Shown piece by piece: positions 1 through 6,170 of a stretch of DNA of 7,244 nucleotides; position 1 is the stretch's first letter, and every line of letters starts with the position of its first letter. Origin of the DNA: an uncultured Mucispirillum sp. (lineage in GTDB: Bacteria > Chrysiogenota > Deferribacteres > Deferribacterales > Mucispirillaceae); assembly GCA_947177675.1 (NCBI GenBank), contig CAMWVK010000071.1, positions 1 to 7,244 of the forward strand. Direction: 5' to 3'. A model generated the notes under the pieces. That model was given only the letters and a program-made list of their open reading frames with translations, did no database searches and had not been told where the DNA came from. A program made the position numbers and the translations under genes.

Positions 1-79
1 TTTCAAAACATATCTAAGTGGACTTTTATAACCAGCATAAAAAATATACATTACTCTTGTGATGCATCAACAAAAAAAC

Positions 80-85
80 AGGGGG
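80..85 (+). promoter_or_regulatory. Ribosome binding site that sets the porin start
   Basis: An AGGGGG run lies 6 bases upstream of the ATG at 92. The same frame is open further upstream, with a GTG at 59 and an ATG at 62, but neither has a purine-rich site before it. Starting there would put a charged, polar stretch in front of the signal peptide. This site therefore selects the ATG at 92. Confidence 0.7.
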
Positions 86-91
86 AAATAT

Positions 92-1279
92 ATGCGGAAA
101 ATTATAATCAGCATATTATTTTTATTAATTAATCTGCCAGCTTATGCTGCAATTACACTGCTTGAAAATGAAACAGGCAAAGTAGAACTTTATGGAACAA
201 TAAGAGGTTATATTGGCTATGATATGTCATATACCAATTATGACAGCACAAAAGATGTTTATCAGGAAGAATTAATGTATGGCTTGCAGACAAACTCAAG
301 AATAGGGGTTAATTTTTCTATAAATAACTTTTTTGGAACAGCAGAAATAGGTGTTAAAGAAAAAACATTTTTAACATCAACAGCTGACGCAATAGGTTTC
401 AGATGGTTTTTTGCAGGTTATAAATTTGGCAGTGCAGGAAGTATTTTATTTGGTAAGACAGATACTCCATCAAGTATTGGTGGATACAATAATGATATAT
501 TTAATATTGATGGCGGTGCAAATGGATTTGGCGGTATTATGACTGGTAACAGAAGAATACAGTTTATGTATAAAACACCATTTAATTTAGATATATCACT
601 TGTTACATTAGGGGATATGGCAGTAAGTAATGCAAATAAAATAGAAGTAACAGGCAGCGAAATACCAAGACTTTCCTTAGGATATAATTACAGTAATGAA
701 AGGTTTTCTTTAAAAGCAGTTGCTTCTTATGGTGCTGCCGCAGGTAAATCATTAGAAAATGCCAGTGCCAGTGCATTAATTAATGCTTTCCATGTAGGTT
801 TTGCTATTAAACCAGTATTCAATAAATTCTATTTAAGTTTAATAACTCATTACGGTATGAATGCAGATATATATAACGAGCAGGCAACATACGGACTTGG
901 CAATAGAAGTAATACTTATACTTTTGGGAGCAACCTTTTTACAGCACAGGTTAATAATGATGGAAGTATAAATAATGTTTCAAGGTTTGGTATAAATTTA
1001 GAAATGGGTTACCAAATAAATGAAGTAGTATCTATCATAATAAGCGGTGGCTGGCAAATGACTATGATGGATGAGCAGATGGATTTTAATGGTTTTGGGC
1101 TTACTGACTTTGTAAACAGCTACTCCGCATTTTTACAAGTACCATTTAAGCTAAATAAAAATTTCTCAATAATTACTCAAGTTGGCTGGTATTCAAACAG
1201 TGCAGAAGTAAATAATGGAAGTGCATTTTATGAAGAATCAGCACTTCTTGCAGGTGCACAGATTAGGTACTCATTTTAA
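92..1279 (+). CDS. Outer-membrane beta-barrel porin-like protein
   Basis: Predicted 395-residue outer-membrane barrel that probably acts as a diffusion channel. Residues 1-19 form a Sec signal peptide: a short basic start (MRK), a hydrophobic core, and an Ala-Tyr-Ala cleavage site before residue 20. The mature chain opens with a porin-like strand (KVELYGTIRGYIGYD). It continues as alternating hydrophobic/polar segments rich in Gly, Asn, Tyr and Phe, has no cysteine, and ends in Tyr-Ser-Phe; a terminal Phe is the usual signal for the BAM assembly machinery. The length fits a 16-18-strand porin, though I did not count strands rigorously. The next gene, a DmsA-like reductase, starts 21 bases downstream on the same strand with no terminator between, so co-transcription is likely and a role in admitting the reductase substrate is plausible but inferred. 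I cannot assign it to a named porin family. Confidence 0.8.
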   Translation: MRKIIISILFLLINLPAYAAITLLENETGKVELYGTIRGYIGYDMSYTNYDSTKDVYQEELMYGLQTNSRIGVNFSINNFFGTAEIGVKEKTFLTSTADAIGFRWFFAGYKFGSAGSILFGKTDTPSSIGGYNNDIFNIDGGANGFGGIMTGNRRIQFMYKTPFNLDISLVTLGDMAVSNANKIEVTGSEIPRLSLGYNYSNERFSLKAVASYGAAAGKSLENASASALINAFHVGFAIKPVFNKFYLSLITHYGMNADIYNEQATYGLGNRSNTYTFGSNLFTAQVNNDGSINNVSRFGINLEMGYQINEVVSIIISGGWQMTMMDEQMDFNGFGLTDFVNSYSAFLQVPFKLNKNFSIITQVGWYSNSAEVNNGSAFYEESALLAGAQIRYSF

Positions 1280-1300
1280 TATAATAAAAGGAGCATAAAT

Positions 1301-3955
1301 ATGAAAGAGAAAGATATGGAAAAAATGAAGTTATCAAGAAGGGGACTTTTAAAATGGACAACTGCTTTAAGTGGAACAATAGCACTTGGAGCAGCAGGCT
1401 GTATTAAAAAAGAAGATGGTTTTGAAACAATAAAAGAAGATGAAAAAGTTGAAACAAAAGCAGGAAAATGGATACCTGCAGCATGCTGGGCAGACTGCGG
1501 CAGTAAAGGTTTTAACAAAGTATATGTTGTAGATGGTGTTGTAAAAGAAGGAGGCACAGATGATACAGTGCCAGATACTGAAGAATCACCACAGTTAAGA
1601 GCATGTGCAAAAGGCAGGGCACACAGGCAGAGAATATTAGGAGTGGATAGATTAAAATATCCAATGATAAGGAAAAACTGGGAGTCTGGCGGCGGCAAAA
1701 AGGAATTAAGAGGCAGAGATGAATGGGTGCGTATATCATGGGATGAAGCACTTAATATAATAGCTAAAGAAATGCAGAGAATTAAAAAAGAATATGGTAA
1801 TGAAGCCATATATATGCCAACACCTGCAACAGCATCTATCTATACAGAGCTTGCAAGAACATTAGGTTTATTTGGCGGCTATGTTTCTGACTGGGGTTCC
1901 TGCTCCAGTGGTGCATGGACTGATACAGGCAGGTCAATAGGGCTTCCAAAAAGCCGACTGGGAACTGGTGAAGATATAAATGAATTTAATGACTTATTAA
2001 ACTCTGATTTAATAGTAATGTGGAGCTATAACCCTGCATGGGGTAAATCTGGTATTCCTATGCTTAAACTTTCAAGATGCAAAGAAAAAGGTATTGAGTT
2101 TGCATGTGTTGACCCATTTTATACTCCATCATCAGCAGCACTTGGTGTAAGCTATGAAAACTGGTATCCATGCCGCCCTGGCACTGACCATACATTAGTT
2201 TTAGGTATGATGCATACATTATTAGTAGAAGATGACCCTGTAAATAATCCGCTTGTAAGGTGGGATTATTTAAATAAATATACTATCGGTTTTGATGCAG
2301 ACCACATGCCGGAAGGTGCAGATAAAAAAGAAAACTTAAAAGACTATATTTTAGGAACTTATGATAAACAGCCAAAAACTGCAGAATGGGCATCAGAAAT
2401 ATGTGGTATTCATCCAGAAAAAATTAAAACTCTTGCAAGAAAAATTGCAAAAACAAAAAATGTAGCAATTATTATGAGCTCATCAGCTGCCCGTATTAAT
2501 AATGGAGACTCATATCCGCAGGCTGTTATGACATTAGGATTTATGACAGGTCATATTGGCACAAGTGGCAACTGTGTAGGCAGTGACGGTGGACATACAT
2601 GGCTTACAGAAGGTAAACAGCTTGTTGCAGGGGGCACATGGATAGGCAGACCTACAAATTTTCCAGACTGCGAGCCAATAGTAAATCCTATATCTCATGT
2701 TAGATTAAACCGTATGCAGGTATGGGAAGCTATTCTTACAAACAAATATATATCAGGCAAAGGTAAAGTAAACGATATTGATATACACATGATATATATT
2801 GCAAAAGCAGAGAGAATGGGGCAGACTTCAGGCTCAGTAAAAGCTATAGAAGCATTTAGAAAAGTAGATTTAGTAGTAGTTCAGGATTTATATTTAACAT
2901 CAAGTGCAAAATTTGCAGATATAGTTCTTCCTATTACATCATTATGGGAAAGAGAGGGTAATTTAGCTCCGGGTTACAGAGATACACTTTTATGGACAAG
3001 TAGAGTTATAGAACCATTGTTTGAAGCAAAAGATGATATATGGGTTGCAAGAGAATTAGGTGCAAAATTAGGGCTTGATACTGCAAGAATCCAGCCATAT
3101 TCACCTAAACAGGATATTTTTAACCAGATAGCAAAAGCAACTGTAATAGATGAAGAAACAAATGAATATAAACCACTTGTAACCATTACAGAAAATGATA
3201 TTAAAAATTTAGGTGTAAATGGCAAGCCACAGCAGGGTGTAATAGGTATAGAAGAATTTAAAGAAAAAGGCATATACCACTACCCAAGGAAAAAAGGCAC
3301 ATTTAACCATATTGTAATGGAAGATTTTATTAAAGACCCTGAAAAAAATCCACTGCCATCTGAAAGCGGTAAATTTGAAATCTACTGTGAAAAGTTACAA
3401 AATTTAGTAAATAATATAGGTTTTAGTGAAATCAGAGCAATACCAGCATATAATAGACCTGTAGAAGGATATGAAGACTGTTTTGAAAACTGGGAGAAAA
3501 AAGTTACAGGCAAATATCCGTTACAGCTTTTATCTCTGCATGTCCACAGGAGAGCACACTCAAACTTTGAAAATACTCCATGGCTTAGAGAGGCATTTGA
3601 CCACCAAATCTTAATAAACCCAGTAGATGCAGAAGCTAGAGGATTAAAAAATAATGATACTGTTTTAATCAGCAGCAGACACGGCAGAGTATTAAGAAGA
3701 ATAAATATAACTGAAACTATCCGCCCAGGTGTAATTGGCTTTGGTCAAGGTGGATGGATAAAATGGGATGATGATTTAAAACTTGACAGAGGAGGCTGCA
3801 TAAACATTTTAGTTGGTGCATATCCTACAGGGCAGGGACATTTTGGTTTTAACACATGTAATGTTCAGGTAGAAAAATGGACTGGTGAACAGCTGCCTAT
3901 GGAAAGAGATATTCCGCTTGATGTGCCAGTATTCATCCAAGGAGGTAATAAATAA
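1301..3955 (+). CDS. dmsA: DmsA-like molybdopterin oxidoreductase, catalytic subunit (Tat-exported)
   Basis: Catalytic subunit of the DMSO reductase family, 884 residues (E. coli DmsA is about 814). It would reduce an S- or N-oxide or a similar acceptor at a Mo-bis(pyranopterin guanine dinucleotide) centre on the periplasmic side. The ATG at 1301 follows AAAAGGAG by 7 bases. Residues 12-18 (SRRGLLK) and the hydrophobic stretch to 33 form a Tat signal ending in Ala-Ala-Gly-Cys34, which resembles a lipobox. The FeS region has Cys62, Cys66 and Cys102, but Gly70 stands where DmsA has its third Cys. Conserved blocks follow: DRLKYPM (116-122), WVRISWDEA (142-150), a Mo-ligand region with Ser202, RPGTD (292-296), SSAKFADIVLP (534-544) and a C-terminal dinucleotide-binding domain from about 738 to 860. 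Many segments align with E. coli DmsA, including EWAS (362-365) and GGCIN (831-835). The stop overlaps the dmsB start by one base. The real substrate cannot be told from sequence. Confidence 0.9.
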   Translation: MKEKDMEKMKLSRRGLLKWTTALSGTIALGAAGCIKKEDGFETIKEDEKVETKAGKWIPAACWADCGSKGFNKVYVVDGVVKEGGTDDTVPDTEESPQLRACAKGRAHRQRILGVDRLKYPMIRKNWESGGGKKELRGRDEWVRISWDEALNIIAKEMQRIKKEYGNEAIYMPTPATASIYTELARTLGLFGGYVSDWGSCSSGAWTDTGRSIGLPKSRLGTGEDINEFNDLLNSDLIVMWSYNPAWGKSGIPMLKLSRCKEKGIEFACVDPFYTPSSAALGVSYENWYPCRPGTDHTLVLGMMHTLLVEDDPVNNPLVRWDYLNKYTIGFDADHMPEGADKKENLKDYILGTYDKQPKTAEWASEICGIHPEKIKTLARKIAKTKNVAIIMSSSAARINNGDSYPQAVMTLGFMTGHIGTSGNCVGSDGGHTWLTEGKQLVAGGTWIGRPTNFPDCEPIVNPISHVRLNRMQVWEAILTNKYISGKGKVNDIDIHMIYIAKAERMGQTSGSVKAIEAFRKVDLVVVQDLYLTSSAKFADIVLPITSLWEREGNLAPGYRDTLLWTSRVIEPLFEAKDDIWVARELGAKLGLDTARIQPYSPKQDIFNQIAKATVIDEETNEYKPLVTITENDIKNLGVNGKPQQGVIGIEEFKEKGIYHYPRKKGTFNHIVMEDFIKDPEKNPLPSESGKFEIYCEKLQNLVNNIGFSEIRAIPAYNRPVEGYEDCFENWEKKVTGKYPLQLLSLHVHRRAHSNFENTPWLREAFDHQILINPVDAEARGLKNNDTVLISSRHGRVLRRINITETIRPGVIGFGQGGWIKWDDDLKLDRGGCINILVGAYPTGQGHFGFNTCNVQVEKWTGEQLPMERDIPLDVPVFIQGGNK
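3941..3946 (+). promoter_or_regulatory. Ribosome binding site for dmsB inside the dmsA 3' end
   Basis: A perfect GGAGGT encodes the Gly-Gly near the dmsA C-terminus and lies 8 bases before the dmsB ATG. The dmsA stop and dmsB start share one base (TAATG). Together these point to translational coupling of the two subunits. Confidence 0.75.
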
Positions 3956-4593
3956 TGAAACAGTATGGATTTTATATAAATACAGATTCTTGTGTAGGCT
4001 GCAAAACATGTGAAATTGCCTGCAAAGACCATAAAAACCTGCCAGTAGGTGTAAGAATAAGAAAAGTAAGAGAATATGGCGGTGGAAAATGGATAAATAA
4101 AGATGGCTTTTTAATGCCTAGCGATGTGTTTAACTACTATGTATCTATGAGCTGTATGCATTGTGAAAACCCTGCATGTATGGAAAACTGTCCAGTTAAT
4201 GCAATCACAAGAGATGAAGAATATGGTGCAGTAGTTATTAATAAAGAAAAATGTATAGGTGCAGAGTGTAAAATATGTATTGATGCCTGCCCATATCATT
4301 CACCAGCATTTGATGAAAAAGAAAATAAAGCATACAAGTGCGATATGTGCCTTGATAAATTAAAAGAGGGCAAAAACCCAGTATGTATTGATTCCTGCCT
4401 GCAAAGATGTATTGAATTTGGCGAAATAGAGCAGTTAAGGAAAAAATACGGCACATTGGCAGAAATTGCCCCACTTCCGGGTGAAGAAGTTACTAATCCT
4501 AATGTGGTAATTAAAGCACATAAATTTGGACAAAAAGTAGACAGCACAGCTGGAAGAATTAAAAACGAAACAGAGCTTGGTTTTTCAAGCTAA
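3955..4593 (+). CDS. dmsB: DmsB-like four-cluster [4Fe-4S] electron-transfer subunit
   Basis: Ferredoxin-like subunit, 212 residues (E. coli DmsB is 205), that should pass electrons to the DmsA-like partner. The N-terminus (QYGFYINTDSCVGCKTC) and the C-terminal segments ELGF... and APLPGEE/PNVVIK align closely with DmsB. Four cysteine groups are visible: Cys13/16/19/23, Cys67/70/75/79, Cys100/105/108/112 and Cys129/132/144/148. There is an extra Cys152. The third group is spaced C-x4-C-x2-C-x3-C rather than C-x2-C-x2-C-x3-C, because two residues (Ala-Glu) are inserted. The last group lacks the Pro that normally follows its final Cys. There is no signal peptide, as expected for a subunit that is carried through Tat by its partner. 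It overlaps dmsA by one base. No membrane-anchor gene (dmsC/nrfD type) follows; a chaperone gene does. Confidence 0.93.
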   Translation: MKQYGFYINTDSCVGCKTCEIACKDHKNLPVGVRIRKVREYGGGKWINKDGFLMPSDVFNYYVSMSCMHCENPACMENCPVNAITRDEEYGAVVINKEKCIGAECKICIDACPYHSPAFDEKENKAYKCDMCLDKLKEGKNPVCIDSCLQRCIEFGEIEQLRKKYGTLAEIAPLPGEEVTNPNVVIKAHKFGQKVDSTAGRIKNETELGFSS

Positions 4594-4602
4594 TTAAGAT
4601 AA

Positions 4603-4628
4603 GCAGTGCAGTTTTTATGCTGCACTGC
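4603..4628 (+). repeat. Perfect 9-bp inverted repeat (hairpin) between dmsB and the chaperone gene
   Basis: GCAGTGCAG at 4603-4611 pairs perfectly with CTGCACTGC at 4620-4628 around the 8-base loop TTTTTATG. It begins 9 bases after the dmsB stop and ends before the chaperone ribosome binding site. No T-run follows on either strand, so it is not a classical intrinsic terminator. It may instead stabilise the 3' end of the upstream message or mark a processing or attenuation point inside the operon. Confidence 0.7.
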
Positions 4629-4654
4629 CTTTGAAGAGATATAAAAAAGATAAT

Positions 4655-4660
4655 GAGGAA
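4655..4660 (+). promoter_or_regulatory. Ribosome binding site that sets the chaperone start
   Basis: GAGGAA sits 6 bases before the ATG at 4667, and 9 bases before a second in-frame ATG at 4670. The alternative in-frame TTG at 4631 follows hairpin sequence directly and has no purine-rich site, so the longer reading is unlikely. Confidence 0.6.
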
Positions 4661-4666
4661 AATGAA

Positions 4667-5263
4667 ATGATGGCAGTTAATGAAAACAGTTATTCAGCAG
4701 TATTTGGCTTAATTGGTAAAATATTATATAAATACCCTGATATTGAATTTTATAAAGAAATTGATAATGAAAAGTTATTTGATGACATACCCCTTGAAAT
4801 TAGTAATGAATATATAAAGACAGCAGAAAAAATATTACATAATTTCCATACAAATAAAGATGAAAAAAAATATGATAAATTAGTATCAGATTATCAGGAT
4901 TTATTTGTAGGCGTAAATGGAGTTGTTAAAGCACCAGTATGGGAATCCATATACACAAGCTGTGAGCCTATTATGTTTCAGCATTCTACACTTGATGCAA
5001 GGCAGTGGTATGCACGCTTTGGATTAAAAATAGAAAAACTTTATAATGAACCAGATGACCATGCAGGGCAGCTTTTAATGTTTTTTGCATATTTATTATC
5101 TAATGAAGAAACTAAAATAGAAGCGGATGAATTTTTTAAAACTCATATAAATAACTGGATTAATGAATTTGCAGATAATATTATAAAAGGTGCAGAAACA
5201 GATTTTTTTAAAGGAACAGCTTATTTATTAAAGGGAACTGCAGAATACTATTCTAAGCAATAG
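4667..5263 (+). CDS. TorD/DmsD-family molybdoenzyme assembly chaperone
   Basis: Cytoplasmic chaperone of the TorD family, 198 residues from the ATG at 4667, a typical family length. These proteins bind the Tat signal of the partner molybdoenzyme, keep it competent for cofactor insertion, and hold back export until folding is complete. Family marks are visible: YQDLFVG (76-82), PVWES (90-94) and EPDDH (128-132), the last being the acidic/His motif characteristic of TorD-like proteins. The protein reads as all-helical, with no signal peptide or membrane segment. Its position directly after the dmsAB pair makes the DmsA-like protein its likely client. A 73-base gap holding a hairpin separates it from dmsB, so it may be made at a different level from the structural subunits. 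Whether it belongs to the DmsD or the TorD subgroup cannot be decided here, so no symbol is given. Confidence 0.85.
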   Translation: MMAVNENSYSAVFGLIGKILYKYPDIEFYKEIDNEKLFDDIPLEISNEYIKTAEKILHNFHTNKDEKKYDKLVSDYQDLFVGVNGVVKAPVWESIYTSCEPIMFQHSTLDARQWYARFGLKIEKLYNEPDDHAGQLLMFFAYLLSNEETKIEADEFFKTHINNWINEFADNIIKGAETDFFKGTAYLLKGTAEYYSKQ

Positions 5264-5288
5264 CTCTCCTCTTTTTTTATATCATAAC

Positions 5289-5312
5289 AGTGCTGGAAAT
5301 TTTTCCAGCACT
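5289..5312. terminator. Hairpin in the convergent intergenic gap, possible bidirectional terminator
   Basis: AGTGCTGGAA (5289-5298) pairs perfectly with TTCCAGCACT (5303-5312) around a 4-base loop. It lies between the chaperone stop (5263) and the coaE stop (5318), so both operons would run into it. A T7 run at 5272-5278 lies before the stem on the + strand. Neither strand has a strong U-tract directly after the stem, so termination efficiency is uncertain. Confidence 0.6.
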
Positions 5313-5317
5313 CAATA

Positions 5318-5941
5318 TTAATTATGCTTTTCTCCATAGTTTATCTGCATTATTAAGTTATGCACTCTTTTTACTTCTTTATATAATTCATCAAGGCTTG
5401 AAGAATTATCTATTATAAAATCAGCATATTTAAGCCTTTCAGCATTTGGCATTTGGTGAGATACTATATTTCTTGCTTTTTCTTCGCTGAAATTATCTCT
5501 TTTCATTACTCTTTTTACCTGCATTTCATCTGGACATGATATAACTATCAATGCATCATATTTATCAATACTTTTGCTTTCTATAATTAATGCAGCATGT
5601 GTAATAACCACAGCTTTATCATTTCTGCCGTATATTTTTGAGCGTTCCTTTTTTTCATACTCATATATGGCAGGATGCACTATATTTTCAAGTATTTTTA
5701 ATTTTTCTTTATTATTAAAAACAATATTGCCGAGTTTTTTTCTTAATATATTATCCTGTTTATCTAATATATCCTTTCCAAAAAAAGAGACTATTTTTTC
5801 ATAAGCTGGCTCGCCTTTTTCCATAACTTTTCTACTTGAAACATCAGAATCAATAGTATAGAAACCAAGCTGATTAAACATCTCTGCCACTTGATTTTTG
5901 CCGCTGCCTATACCGCCAGTCATACCAATATTACGCATCAT
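5318..5941 (-). CDS. coaE: Dephospho-CoA kinase
   Basis: Catalyses the last step of coenzyme A synthesis: ATP phosphorylates the 3'-hydroxyl of dephospho-CoA. At 207 residues it matches the family (E. coli CoaE is 206). Visible marks are the P-loop GGIGSGK (9-15), Asp31-Ser-Asp33 in place of the usual DAD, HP at 89-90, KRD (147-149) in the lid region and AD-x3-DN (173-179). Two family positions differ: the Ser/Thr expected after the P-loop Lys is Asn16, and the PLLFE-like segment reads ALIIE (117-121). The start is either the ATG at 5941 or the adjacent in-frame ATG at 5938. An AAAGAG sits 4 and 7 bases before them respectively, which slightly favours 5938. The start overlaps the end of the upstream YkgJ-like gene by 11 or 8 bases, consistent with coupled translation. 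This is the last gene of the minus-strand operon. Confidence 0.92.
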   Translation of the reverse strand: MMRNIGMTGGIGSGKNQVAEMFNQLGFYTIDSDVSSRKVMEKGEPAYEKIVSFFGKDILDKQDNILRKKLGNIVFNNKEKLKILENIVHPAIYEYEKKERSKIYGRNDKAVVITHAALIIESKSIDKYDALIVISCPDEMQVKRVMKRDNFSEEKARNIVSHQMPNAERLKYADFIIDNSSSLDELYKEVKRVHNLIMQINYGEKHN

Positions 5942-6170
5942 AAAGCTCTTTAATAATTTCTATCTGTTCTTGTTTAGATAATGAGGATAAGAAGTAGCAG
6001 AAGTAATCTGCCTGAAAATCTCTGCATACCTGCGGTCTGTTTTCATAATCTCCACATCTGCCATCAGAAAGCAGATGTCTGCATGGCTCGCCTGCTTTTT
6101 TATTAAGTGAAGATATGCTGTAAGCTGTGCAGCATGTGCCGCACATATCACATTTTATTCTGTTATTCAT
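5931..6170 (-). CDS. YkgJ-family cysteine-cluster protein (putative Zn/Fe-binding)
   Basis: Small cytoplasmic protein of about 79 residues from the ATG at 6170, carrying the CxxCxxCC-type domain annotated as a putative zinc- or iron-chelating domain. Cysteines are at 7, 10, 13, 14, 30, 39, 49 and 58. The spacing includes the typical CGTCC core (10-14), EPC (28-30), the GRCGDYENRPQVCRDF block (37-52) and a last Cys. The function of the family is not established; metal binding is inferred from the cysteines. The frame is open to an ATG at 6188, but the ATG at 6170 gives an ATGA overlap with the stop of the upstream gene and puts the cysteine core near the N-terminus, as is usual. The ribosome binding site for 6170 is weak (GCGGG, 5 bases away), so coupling to upstream translation probably matters. 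It overlaps coaE at its 3' end. Confidence 0.8.
   Translation of the reverse strand: MNNRIKCDMCGTCCTAYSISSLNKKAGEPCRHLLSDGRCGDYENRPQVCRDFQADYFCYFLSSLSKQEQIEIIKELYDA

Noticed and set aside
45..50. TATACA as a possible -10 box for the porin operon
   Set aside because: The only plausible -35 match (TGGACT at 19-24) is 20 bases away, and the 17-base-spaced hexamer (ACTTTT) is poor. In such AT-rich DNA the match is not convincing.
59..91. Longer porin start at GTG 59 or ATG 62
   Set aside because: It would add a polar, charged extension before the signal peptide and has no ribosome binding site. The AGGGGG site serves the ATG at 92.
770..786. Short tandem GCCAGT repeat
   Set aside because: It encodes Ala-Ser-Ala-Ser-Ala within the porin, with only two to three units and no sign of a phase-variable tract.
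1276..1809. 177-codon open frame on the minus strand over the start of dmsA
   Set aside because: It lies fully antisense to a clear Tat-signal/DmsA coding region. Its translation is a low-complexity Ser/Pro/Leu-rich product of the codon bias of the sense gene, and it has no recognisable motif.
1301..3955. Selenocysteine form of the molybdoenzyme
   Set aside because: There is no in-frame TGA in the gene, and the Mo-ligand position reads as Ser with an adjacent ordinary Cys codon (TGC).
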